The notes beneath the pieces were generated by a model, which had not been told where the DNA came from, made no database searches, and saw only the letters and a program-made list of their open reading frames with translations. DNA of 42,666 nt from Desulfuromonas sp964536375 (GTDB lineage Bacteria > Desulfobacterota > Desulfuromonadia > Desulfuromonadales > Desulfuromonadaceae), in NCBI GenBank assembly GCA_964536375.1, contig CAZHXF010000022.1:1-42666 (forward strand), written 5' to 3'. The first letter of the stretch is position 1, and each line of letters begins with the position of its first letter. The translations under genes were made by a program, and so were the position numbers. Below are positions 1-7,751 of the stretch, piece after piece.

Positions 1-3
1 AGT

Positions 4-34
4 AAAAAAGGCTGGGCATTGCCCAGCCTTTTTT
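4..34. terminator. Strong intrinsic terminator of an upstream gene
   Basis: A perfect 14-bp stem (4-17 with 21-34, loop ATT) has six A on its left and six T on its right. It can therefore terminate transcription in either direction. The gene it serves on the plus strand lies left of the window. Confidence 0.85.
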
Positions 35-142
35 GTGTTCAGTGTCAAGATAACCAGTTATAATAGTTTCTTATTTTGTCAGTGAATACAAACCATTCGA
101 TTTTCCTAAGGTAATTTTATTCCATAAATGGAGGAAGCGTAG

Positions 143-1891
143 ATGAAATTTAGATTAATAGGTCTAAGTGTAACAATTATACTGCTATGCATCAGTTTTT
201 CGGCTAGTGCTGCGCTTATTGATGCGGTGCAGAAAGATTTTTCTGCTGTAGATGGTTGCGTAGTTATGCCAACAGGAAATGAATATATTATCGATCTCGA
301 CGCAGCCCAGGGTGTAACCGCAGGCGACCTGCTTGCCGTGGTTGAACAGGGTGATGCGATTGTACATCCAGTAACCGGTAAAGTGCTGGGCACCATGGAT
401 AAAACTATCGCAGTTCTGCAGGTTAACCGAGTTAAGTCGGGTTATTCTTATGCAACATTGGTCAATGGTGAAGCCGCAGCCATAAAAGCTGGTACAAAAC
501 TACAGCGTTTTAGCAATTTAAGTGCAGTGTATCGCGATGAAACTAATGGCAATGAGGTTCTTTATGCCCAGCTAAAGACAGCAGTACCTGCCCTGCAATG
601 GCAACAGAGTGCTAGCGCTACCGTTGCCGACCTGTTCTTTGTCAATAGCGCCAACGGCTTGCAGGTGCGTGATAGCAAGGGGCAGATAATTCGTGCCTAT
701 GCGGCACAGCGGCAGCAACTTGTTTCTGCAGCACCAGCACCGCCTATCAACGGGGTATCTAAGCAAACTTCTGTTCAATATGGTATGCCCGCAATAGCAT
801 CAGCTGTGGCTACACCGCAAATTGCGGTTGCTCCACCTGCGGTATCGGGAGCAGTTACCTATGACCAGTCAAATCCCGTTGGTAGCTATGGTGGCAGTGC
901 GCTGAACATGGAGTTTCCCCGTTTCAATAAGGTGGGACAATTCGATAAAACCACGCAGATGGCAGATTTCGAAACTGTTGCAGGGCAACTATTGCTCGCT
1001 ACCACTGATGGTGGATCTATACAAGTCTTCTCCGTGGATAAAGGTTTGCAACCTGTTGCCGCTGGTGATAGCACCACTATGGGTAGGATTCTTGCGCTGA
1101 GCTGGTATCAGCCACAAGCGGGTGAGGCGTATCTAGCCGTAACCGTGTGGGCAGATGAAACAATTGCTTCCGATTTGTTGCGTTTGGAAGGCAATCAGTT
1201 GGTGCCGGTGGTCACAGGTTATAGTTCGTTGCTTGCCGGTTTTGATATCAATGGTGATGACCGGTCAGAGCTGTTGTTAAGTCAGGAATTTAGCCGGGAA
1301 ACTTTTTATGGACGGCGGGTTTATGAATTAACTTTAGCAGGGAGCGGATTTGATCGTTCAGCTGCACGCTTCAGCGTACCACGTTCATTTCAATTGTTTG
1401 GTGCGCTTATCACCGATGTAACCGGTGATGGCAGCGCTGAAGTTTCCTTTGTTCGCAATCGTCGTCTGTATATCTATCAAGGCGATGCGCAGATATATAA
1501 ATCAAGCAAAGAGCTGGGGATCTCGATTTCGTCTATTACCTACGACGTAGACCCAGAAGCGCAGAACCCGATGATTGCCACCGCTGGTTGTGATGTGGCA
1601 CCGGTAGCAGCTGATCTTGATGGCGATGGAATCAACGAGATTGTGGCTATTGCTGCTGAAGGCAATATCATGCAATCTGTAGGCGTTGCTTCAGCTATTG
1701 ATAAAAGCTGGCTGGCAGTATTTAAGTATCGTAACGGTATGATCATGAAAGGAACGCTGGGGGACAAGCTTGAGCGCCCTATCCAGGGTTTAGCAGTTGC
1801 CAACGATCAGGCATTAATGGTTGCTACCGATGTGGCTGGTATGCTTGATGGCAATAATGCTACTTATGTACTGGCGGTTCCAGTTAAATAG
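143..1891 (+). CDS. Secreted FG-GAP/VCBS-like repeat protein
   Basis: Hypothetical exported protein of 582 residues. Residues 1-23 form a classical signal peptide ending SASA, so the mature protein should be periplasmic or extracellular. The first ~110 mature residues are unassigned. From about residue 260 the sequence resembles a beta-propeller, with Asp-rich loops of the FG-GAP/VCBS calcium-binding kind near residues 366 (DINGDD), 424 (DVTGDG) and 489 (DLDGDG). The Pro/Ala-rich stretch around 195-235 is probably a linker. The ATG at 143 follows GGAGG (130-134) at good spacing. The gene stands alone between two terminators. Binding partner and substrate are unknown; a surface-sensing or envelope role is only inferred. 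Confidence 0.7.
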   Translation: MKFRLIGLSVTIILLCISFSASAALIDAVQKDFSAVDGCVVMPTGNEYIIDLDAAQGVTAGDLLAVVEQGDAIVHPVTGKVLGTMDKTIAVLQVNRVKSGYSYATLVNGEAAAIKAGTKLQRFSNLSAVYRDETNGNEVLYAQLKTAVPALQWQQSASATVADLFFVNSANGLQVRDSKGQIIRAYAAQRQQLVSAAPAPPINGVSKQTSVQYGMPAIASAVATPQIAVAPPAVSGAVTYDQSNPVGSYGGSALNMEFPRFNKVGQFDKTTQMADFETVAGQLLLATTDGGSIQVFSVDKGLQPVAAGDSTTMGRILALSWYQPQAGEAYLAVTVWADETIASDLLRLEGNQLVPVVTGYSSLLAGFDINGDDRSELLLSQEFSRETFYGRRVYELTLAGSGFDRSAARFSVPRSFQLFGALITDVTGDGSAEVSFVRNRRLYIYQGDAQIYKSSKELGISISSITYDVDPEAQNPMIATAGCDVAPVAADLDGDGINEIVAIAAEGNIMQSVGVASAIDKSWLAVFKYRNGMIMKGTLGDKLERPIQGLAVANDQALMVATDVAGMLDGNNATYVLAVPVK

Positions 1892-1918
1892 TAAACTAGA
1901 TTTTTATTACTAGTTATT

Positions 1919-1953
1919 GGGGGAGGTAGCCATCTTGGTTGCCCCCCTTTTTT
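1919..1953 (+). terminator. Intrinsic terminator after the FG-GAP protein gene
   Basis: A run of five G and an inner 8-bp stem (GGTAGCCA with TGGTTGCC, with G.T pairs) pair back to a C-run. Six T follow directly (1948-1953). It lies 27 nt past the stop codon at 1891. Confidence 0.8.
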
Positions 1954-2068
1954 GTTTTTGGTGTGTGCTAGCTCTGTCCATTTGCTGTACATTAACAATC
2001 GAACGATTTATAATTCTTGACCAAGTTTCTTTGTTATAAACAATGCTAGGCAAATAACAGGGGCAGTG

Positions 2069-3133
2069 ATGGCGCAACCAACAGCACGTGAAACAACAAT
2101 CATTCAGGCGATAATTGCGGTGATGAAAAAACACGCCGATATTGATGCCGAATTTATCGTCATTGATACTGATCCGCCATTGAGTGGTTGTCTGCGTCTG
2201 TTTGGCACTTGGGGTAGTATTGAGAGACCGATTTATATCGCGTGGCGCATTACTCCACAGCAGGGAAAGTTATTGGTGTTTCAATTACAGGCATTGCGTG
2301 AGCAACAACCGCTACTGCTTGCCGACTATGTAGCGGAGAGTCTGGCGCATCAATTGCAACAGCAGCAAATTAATTATCTGGATACTCTGGGGAATGGGTT
2401 TATCCATGCTGCTCCATTTTTCTATGAGATCAGTGGTCGGCGAAAAAAAAGCCCGAAAATGTTACCTAATCGCAGCCAGCAGATGGCGGGCACTAAAATA
2501 ATTTATCAGCTGTTAAAGGATAAGCAATTGTGTAACCAACCTTACCGTACCATTGCCCAGCGCGCGCAGGTGGCTCTGGGTGCTGTTGGTCCGGTAATCA
2601 AAGAGTTGCAGGAAAAAAAATTGCTGCTGGAAGATAATGGTCAACGCAACTTGCTATATCCTACCGTGTTGCGTCAGTTGTGGGAAAGTGGCTATTTAAC
2701 GCGCATGCGTCCTAAGATACAGGTTGAACGGTGTAAATTCAGTGCACCATGGAATATAGATAGTTTGCCCCACTTGATCAGGGAACAGAAATTGGCCGAT
2801 CAGGTCTTGATTGGCGGAGAATTAGCGGCAGCATTTTATTGCGAGAAGGTACAGGCGCAATCGGCAACTCTCCACATGGACGAAAAGCTGGCACTGAAGC
2901 AGATGTTACAGTTACGCTTGATTCCCTGCGCAGATGGTCCAGTAATAATCATTCGCCAATTTGCCGCTAATAACGCCTTTGAGCAGCGCTCACCGGAGGG
3001 TTTACAGCTGGCTGATCCACTACTGGTTCGCTGTGAGTTGTTGTACGATGAGCACAATTCCGCCGAAAAGTTTAGCCAGCTGGCGCAAAGGATAGAGCAG
3101 GATTATCTGCTCAGTGATGAGAATGGCGGTTAG
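2069..3133 (+). CDS. AbiEi-like (type IV antitoxin family) winged-helix protein
   Basis: A 354-residue protein resembling the AbiEi antitoxin/transcriptional-regulator family. The central stretch LLADYVAESLAHQL followed by INYLDTLGNGFI (about residues 88-118) matches that family's conserved core. A winged-helix-like segment follows (YRTIAQRAQVALGAVGPVIKEL, about 165-187). The rest resembles the family's C-terminal region. ATG 2069 is preferred over the GTG at 2066, because the purine-rich AGGGG (2059-2063) is correctly spaced only for the ATG. Family members repress their own operon and neutralise AbiEii nucleotidyltransferase toxins. No such toxin gene is adjacent: the next gene is pgpA, 26 nt downstream. 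The family call is moderate; function as an antitoxin here is not supported by context. Confidence 0.6.
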   Translation: MAQPTARETTIIQAIIAVMKKHADIDAEFIVIDTDPPLSGCLRLFGTWGSIERPIYIAWRITPQQGKLLVFQLQALREQQPLLLADYVAESLAHQLQQQQINYLDTLGNGFIHAAPFFYEISGRRKKSPKMLPNRSQQMAGTKIIYQLLKDKQLCNQPYRTIAQRAQVALGAVGPVIKELQEKKLLLEDNGQRNLLYPTVLRQLWESGYLTRMRPKIQVERCKFSAPWNIDSLPHLIREQKLADQVLIGGELAAAFYCEKVQAQSATLHMDEKLALKQMLQLRLIPCADGPVIIIRQFAANNAFEQRSPEGLQLADPLLVRCELLYDEHNSAEKFSQLAQRIEQDYLLSDENGG

Positions 3134-3159
3134 CCGAGCCATAGTAAGGGATAAACAGA

Positions 3160-3636
3160 TTGAGACATAGTAATCAAGATAAATTGATTTTATTTTTTGC
3201 TACCAATGCCGGGCTCGGATACGCTCCGATTGCTTCAGGTACTTTTGGTACGTTGTTGGGGATTCCAGCATTTTACCTGCTGGCTCCGTTAGCACCGCTG
3301 CAACACTTGATATGCTGGTTAGCGATATTGCTGATGGCCTTATGGAGTTCTGCCGGTGCGGGTAAAATCTTTGCCGTAGTTGATGATGGCCGGATTGTCA
3401 GCGATGAGCTGATTGGCTATTTGACTACTGTCGCTTTTTTACCTTTCAGTTGGGCGACAGCGCTAAGCGCTTTTTTGCTGTTTCGCCTGTTTGATATTGT
3501 CAAGGTATGGCCGGCCTGTTGGTTTGATAGCAAGGTTAAGAATGGTTTTGGCGTAGTGATGGATGACGTGGTGGCTGGGATATATGCCGCCGGTTGTTTG
3601 CGGCTGTTGATGTACTACTTTCCAGAGATGTTTTAG
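3160..3636 (+). CDS. pgpA: Phosphatidylglycerophosphatase A
   Basis: Removes the phosphate from phosphatidylglycerol phosphate to give phosphatidylglycerol, at the cytoplasmic membrane. The 158-residue protein has the family's motifs in order: GYAPIASGTFGT near residue 20, VDDGRIVSDELIGY near 74-87, FRLFDIVKVWP near 108-118, and GVVMDDVVAG near 130. It also has three to four hydrophobic segments. The start is TTG 3160, with AAGGG (3146-3150) nine bases upstream; no better in-frame start is visible. It lies only 4 nt before the cinA gene and is likely co-transcribed with it. Confidence 0.9.
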   Translation: MRHSNQDKLILFFATNAGLGYAPIASGTFGTLLGIPAFYLLAPLAPLQHLICWLAILLMALWSSAGAGKIFAVVDDGRIVSDELIGYLTTVAFLPFSWATALSAFLLFRLFDIVKVWPACWFDSKVKNGFGVVMDDVVAGIYAAGCLRLLMYYFPEMF

Positions 3637-3640
3637 GATT

Positions 3641-4885
3641 ATGTTTGTCTCTGAGGTTGCGCTGAAAATTGCTGTGCTGACTATTGGTGATGAGCTGTTA
3701 AACGGCGAAGTGATTGACACCAACACCGCTGATATTGCCCAGGCGTTGCATTGCGCTGGTTATGTAGTAGATCAGGCGATAACGGTAGGTGATGACACTG
3801 AGCAAATTGCGGCAACGCTGCAATATTTGCATCGGCACAACACTGTTGCTATCGTTTGTGGCGGTTTAGGACCGACCCGGGATGACGTTACCGCTCGTGC
3901 TGTGGCTGTAGCTTTTCACCTCAGTCTAACTCTCAATGATACAGCTCTGGCGCAAATCGAGGGGTACTTTAAGCGTGCCGGGCAGTCATGTCCCGCTGGC
4001 AATGAAAAGCAGGCACTTATTCCTCACAAAGCAAAAGTTATGCACAATCGTTGCGGGACAGCTCCAGGTTTTATCATCAGGCATAATGATTGTTTGATGT
4101 TTTTTATGCCCGGCGTTCCCCATGAGATGCGCGCGATGTTCGAGCATGATGTATTACCGACGCTGCAACGTTTGCTAAAGCCAAGTCGGTGTTGTGCCCA
4201 GCGGGTACTGAAGGTTTTGGGGGTAGCAGAAAGCAGCATTGAACAACAGCTGAGTGCCGAAAGCTTTCCGCCACAGGTACGGCTCTCTTTTCGTCTAGAG
4301 TTTCCGCTGGTACTGATAAAAATAAATAGCTCCAGTGCCGATGAAGCTGGACTTGACGCGGCCGAACAGCAAGTGCGCACATGCTTGGGATCCCACGTGG
4401 TGGCTACGGGAGATCAGACCCTGCCCGCAGTGGTGTCGCAAGCACTAATTATGGCTGAAACAACACTGGCGCTGGCGGAGTCCTGTACCGGAGGGCTAAT
4501 TGCTAAGTTGCTTACCGATAGCCCTGGTAGTTCTGCGTATCTTGAGCGCGGTGTAGTCAGTTACGCCAACTCGGCCAAGCACGACCTGCTCGGAGTCAGT
4601 GAACAGCTTTTGCTCGACAAGGGAGCGGTGAGTGCCGAATGTGCCATAGCTATGGCACAAGGAGTGCGTCAGCGGGCTGGAACAGATTTTGCCGTTGCTG
4701 TTACCGGTATTGCCGGGCCCGGTGGTGGATCGGTTGAAAAACCTTGCGGTACCGTGTTTATTGCTCTGGACAGAGCGCAGGGTAGTGAGGTGCGCGAGTA
4801 TCACTTCAGCGGTGATCGTCAGCAAGTACGTAGCAAAACAGCGTATACCGCTATAGATTGGTTGCGGCAAATATTAGCTGGCTAA
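3641..4885 (+). CDS. cinA: CinA family protein (NMN deamidase / ADP-ribose pyrophosphatase type)
   Basis: A 414-residue two-domain protein. The N-terminal half (about 8-175) is a MoaB/MoCF-type domain, with IGDELLNGEVIDTNT and GGLGPTRDDVTARA visible. The C-terminal part (about 270-412) is a PncC-type amidohydrolase domain, with LAESCTGGLIAKLL, SPGSSAYLERGVVSY and VTGIAGPGGG. In studied homologues the C-terminal domain deamidates nicotinamide mononucleotide for NAD recycling, and the N-terminal domain can hydrolyse ADP-ribose. The start is uncertain: family proteins usually begin at about the KIAVLTIGDELL motif, seven residues inside this ORF, and only a weak AGGA (3635-3638) precedes ATG 3641. 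Placement directly before recA is common in this lineage. Confidence 0.88.
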   Translation: MFVSEVALKIAVLTIGDELLNGEVIDTNTADIAQALHCAGYVVDQAITVGDDTEQIAATLQYLHRHNTVAIVCGGLGPTRDDVTARAVAVAFHLSLTLNDTALAQIEGYFKRAGQSCPAGNEKQALIPHKAKVMHNRCGTAPGFIIRHNDCLMFFMPGVPHEMRAMFEHDVLPTLQRLLKPSRCCAQRVLKVLGVAESSIEQQLSAESFPPQVRLSFRLEFPLVLIKINSSSADEAGLDAAEQQVRTCLGSHVVATGDQTLPAVVSQALIMAETTLALAESCTGGLIAKLLTDSPGSSAYLERGVVSYANSAKHDLLGVSEQLLLDKGAVSAECAIAMAQGVRQRAGTDFAVAVTGIAGPGGGSVEKPCGTVFIALDRAQGSEVREYHFSGDRQQVRSKTAYTAIDWLRQILAG

Positions 4886-4903
4886 AACAGGAAGAAAGTG
4901 TTG

Positions 4904-4922
4904 ATATAAAGCTTCTTTATAT
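4904..4922. promoter_or_regulatory. Inverted repeat upstream of recA
   Basis: ATATAAAG (4904-4911) and CTTTATAT (4915-4922) are perfect complements around a 3-nt spacer, 19 nt past the cinA stop and 108 nt before the recA start. It could be an operator or a weak hairpin. It does not match LexA boxes I can recall, so a role in recA control is only a guess. Confidence 0.3.
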
Positions 4923-5030
4923 GTTATCGCTAAAGGTTCAAATTGCAGTCAAAAAACTTCCGCCCCGGCTAATATATAGCTGAACCCTTTGCGGGGTATT
5001 TTGTTATTTTACACAGGAGAACGCAGTATA

Positions 5031-6053
5031 ATGGCGACCGATAACCGTAAACAAGCGCTGGATCTGGCCATGGGGCAGATAGAAAAACAGTTTGGCAAAG
5101 GCAGTATCATGCGCCTGGGTGAAGACAATGTTATGCGCGATATCTCTACCATCCCCTCTGGTTCCCTTGGTCTGGATGTTGCGTTGGGTATTGGTGGCGT
5201 GCCGCGCGGGCGGATTATTGAGATCTATGGACCAGAATCTTCCGGTAAAACTACCCTGGCCCTGCACATTATCGCTGAAGCACAGAAGACGGGTGGTATT
5301 GCTGCCTTTGTCGACGCTGAGCATGCTTTAGATATGACCTATGGGCGTAAGCTCGGGGTCAATGCCGACGATCTGCTGGTTTCGCAGCCGGATACCGGAG
5401 AGCAGGCGTTAGAGATTGTTGAAGTGCTGGTACGCAGTGGCGCCATTGATGTGCTGGTAGTTGATTCTGTTGCCGCGCTGGTGCCGCGCGCTGAAATCGA
5501 AGGTGAGATGGGTGATTCCCACATGGGCTTACAGGCGCGCCTGATGTCGCAGGCGTTGCGTAAATTGACCGGAATTATCAGTAAATCGAACTGTTGCGTT
5601 ATCTTTATAAATCAGATTCGGATGAAAATTGGGGTGATGTTCGGTAATCCTGAGACCACCACCGGCGGGAATGCGTTGAAATTCTATGCTTCAGTGCGGA
5701 TGGATATTCGCAAGATTGCCACCCTGAAACAGGGACAGGATGTTATCGGTAATCGCACCAGAGTTAAAGTGGTGAAGAATAAAACGGCACCGCCGTTCAA
5801 AGAGGCCGAATTTGATATCATGTATGGTGAAGGTATTTCCAAGGTTGGTGAATTGGTAGATCTTGGCGTTGCCAATGATATTGTTACTAAAAGTGGTGCC
5901 TGGTTTTCCTGTGGCGATGAGCGTATTGGGCAGGGTCGGGAGAATGCCAAGCAGTACTTCAAAGAGCATCCCGAGTTAGCGAATAGGGTGGAGCAGCAGA
6001 TACTGGAACTGTACGGACTATCAGGGTTAGAAGAGTCTGAAACTCCAGAGTGA
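5031..6053 (+). CDS. recA: RecA recombinase
   Basis: ATP-dependent strand-exchange protein of homologous recombination and activator of LexA self-cleavage. The 340-residue protein is the normal family length. Walker A GPESSGKTT lies at about 67-75, the VDAEHALD segment follows, and loop regions with INQIRMKIGVMFGNPETTTGGNALKFY are intact. The true start is ATG 5031 (MATDNRKQAL), with AGGAGA (5015-5020) ten bases upstream. An in-frame TTG at 4989 only adds an unrelated 14-residue extension. It is followed by pilT after 48 nt. No convincing LexA site was found in the 145-nt upstream region. Confidence 0.98.
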   Translation: MATDNRKQALDLAMGQIEKQFGKGSIMRLGEDNVMRDISTIPSGSLGLDVALGIGGVPRGRIIEIYGPESSGKTTLALHIIAEAQKTGGIAAFVDAEHALDMTYGRKLGVNADDLLVSQPDTGEQALEIVEVLVRSGAIDVLVVDSVAALVPRAEIEGEMGDSHMGLQARLMSQALRKLTGIISKSNCCVIFINQIRMKIGVMFGNPETTTGGNALKFYASVRMDIRKIATLKQGQDVIGNRTRVKVVKNKTAPPFKEAEFDIMYGEGISKVGELVDLGVANDIVTKSGAWFSCGDERIGQGRENAKQYFKEHPELANRVEQQILELYGLSGLEESETPE

Positions 6054-6101
6054 AAGCTGAGCCCGCAATATCTTTTTGCGCGAGCATAAAGGAGTGAGTC
6101 C

Positions 6102-7235
6102 ATGGAATTAAATGACATTCTCGCTATGGCTATCAAAGCCAACGCTTCCGATATCCACCTCAAGGTGGGTTTGCCGCCAGTATATCGTATCGACGGTCAT
6201 CTGCGGCCACTGCCTCAGGCTGACCGGCTAACGCCAGAAAAAATCCGTAAAATGGCCTATGCCATGATGACTGATTTGCAGCGCGAAAAGTTTGAGCGCA
6301 CCAACGAGCTGGACCTCGCTTATGGCGTGTCGGGTATGGGGCGTTTTCGTGTTAATATGTTTACCCAGCGTGGCTCAATATCAATGATTTTGCGGACTAT
6401 TCCATTCAATGTGCAGACATTGGATCAGTTACAGTTACCGCAGATAATTAAAAAGCTTACCCAGGAACAACGTGGGCTGATTTTAGTTACCGGGACTACC
6501 GGTTCCGGTAAATCTACAACTCTGGCGAGTATGATCGATTGCATCAACTCCAATCGCACCGCGCATATTATTACCATCGAGGATCCGATAGAGTTTTTAC
6601 ATCGCGATAAAAAGAGTATCATCAACCAACGTGAGATCGGTGTGGATACCGACAGTTTCGCCAACGCGCTCAAGTCGGCATTGCGCCAAGATCCCGATGT
6701 TATTCTTGTCGGTGAGATGCGCGATTTCGAAACTATTGAAACAGCTTTGACTGCCGCCGAAACTGGTCATCTGGTGCTGTCTACACTGCATACCGTAGAT
6801 GCTCAGGAGAGTATTAACCGTATTGTCAGCGTTTTTCCACCGTTTCAGCAACGCCAGATTCGTGCTCAACTCTCTTCGATCCTCAAGGGGGTTGTTTCGC
6901 AGCGCCTGGTGCCTTGTGCCGATGGTAACGGGCGCGTTCCTGCCGTGGAGGTTATGGTGACTACGGCGCGGGTGCGCGAGTTGATCGACGATAAAGAGAA
7001 GACTAAAATGTTGCGCGACACTATTCAGCAGGGTCACGATTCTTATGGTATGCAGAGCTTTGATCAGTCGTTGATGGGGCTGCTGAGCAAGAAACTGATC
7101 ACTTACGAAGAGGCATTGCGTCAAAGTAGTAATCCTGATGATTTCAAGCTTAAACTTTCGGGTATATCTTCATCTTCAGACCTGTCTTGGGATCAATTTA
7201 ATACAGAAAAGAAGGAGCCTGAGGGAGAAGGTTAA
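6102..7235 (+). CDS. pilT: Type IV pilus retraction ATPase PilT
   Basis: Hexameric secretion-type ATPase that depolymerises type IV pili from the cytoplasmic face, powering twitching and DNA uptake. The 377-residue protein carries the NASDIHLKVG start motif, Walker A GTTGSGKST (about 131-139), the Asp box IEDPIEF, Walker B with LVGEMRD (about 201-207) and the His box HLVLSTLHT (about 223-231). AAAGGAG (6088-6094) precedes ATG 6102. The C-terminal ~25 residues are acidic and variable. No other pilus genes are in the window; pilT next to recA appears to be a lineage arrangement rather than part of a pilus operon. Confidence 0.95.
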   Translation: MELNDILAMAIKANASDIHLKVGLPPVYRIDGHLRPLPQADRLTPEKIRKMAYAMMTDLQREKFERTNELDLAYGVSGMGRFRVNMFTQRGSISMILRTIPFNVQTLDQLQLPQIIKKLTQEQRGLILVTGTTGSGKSTTLASMIDCINSNRTAHIITIEDPIEFLHRDKKSIINQREIGVDTDSFANALKSALRQDPDVILVGEMRDFETIETALTAAETGHLVLSTLHTVDAQESINRIVSVFPPFQQRQIRAQLSSILKGVVSQRLVPCADGNGRVPAVEVMVTTARVRELIDDKEKTKMLRDTIQQGHDSYGMQSFDQSLMGLLSKKLITYEEALRQSSNPDDFKLKLSGISSSSDLSWDQFNTEKKEPEGEG

Positions 7236-7250
7236 CCGTGGCATCATCTG

Positions 7251-7751
7251 ATGCTCCAAAGGTCACCAGTGCCCCCTAAAGCCCCCAAAGCTTACGCCCA
7301 GGCACTACGTTGGCTGACTGTGCGCCCTTACAGTATAAGTGCCTTGCGCCAGCGTTTGCAGCGCAAAGGTTGCGAGCCCAAGGACATAGATCAGGCCTTG
7401 GCACGCTGCCAGGAACTGCGCTATCTCGATGATGAACGCTATGCGCGTGACTTGGCTGCCAATCTGATGCGACGTGGAGCCGCCGTCGGTGTGCGCTTGC
7501 TCCACGAATTGAAAAAACAGGGTATTGACGATGTTCTGGCAACTGAGGTTGTCAACAGTGTTCGGAATGAGCACGATGAAGCTGAATTGTTGAGCGAAGT
7601 TGTCCAGCGGCGCTATGCTAATATCGAATTATCAGATCTAGATCAACGCCAGAAACAACGGATAGTTAATTATTTACACCGGCGTGGGTTTGCTATCGCC
7701 ATGATTTTACAGCATTTAAAAAAGGTAAAGGATTCGCATGTTAAGCACTAA
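7251..7751 (+). CDS. recX: Regulatory protein RecX
   Basis: Small helical protein that modulates RecA filaments. The 166-residue sequence has the RecX tandem three-helix pattern: ALRWLTVRPYSISALRQRL, then DDERYARDLAANLMRRG, then a C-terminal repeat ending KQRIVNYLHRRGFAIAMILQHL. The start is ambiguous. ATG 7251 lacks a ribosome site, whereas GTG 7269 has AAAGG (7258-7262) well placed and would give a protein six residues shorter. The gene ends inside alaS: the two overlap by 14 nt in different frames, suggesting coupled translation. The recA-pilT-recX order fits a RecA-control role. Confidence 0.85.
   Translation: MLQRSPVPPKAPKAYAQALRWLTVRPYSISALRQRLQRKGCEPKDIDQALARCQELRYLDDERYARDLAANLMRRGAAVGVRLLHELKKQGIDDVLATEVVNSVRNEHDEAELLSEVVQRRYANIELSDLDQRQKQRIVNYLHRRGFAIAMILQHLKKVKDSHVKH

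Noticed and set aside
4886..5030. LexA box upstream of recA
   Set aside because: No sequence matching the LexA consensus forms I can recall was found.
4989..5030. Longer recA starting at TTG 4989
   Set aside because: The added 14 residues are unlike RecA, and the AGGAGA site is placed for ATG 5031.
6597..7124. 175-codon minus-strand open frame opposite pilT
   Set aside because: Antisense shadow of the conserved PilT ATPase core.
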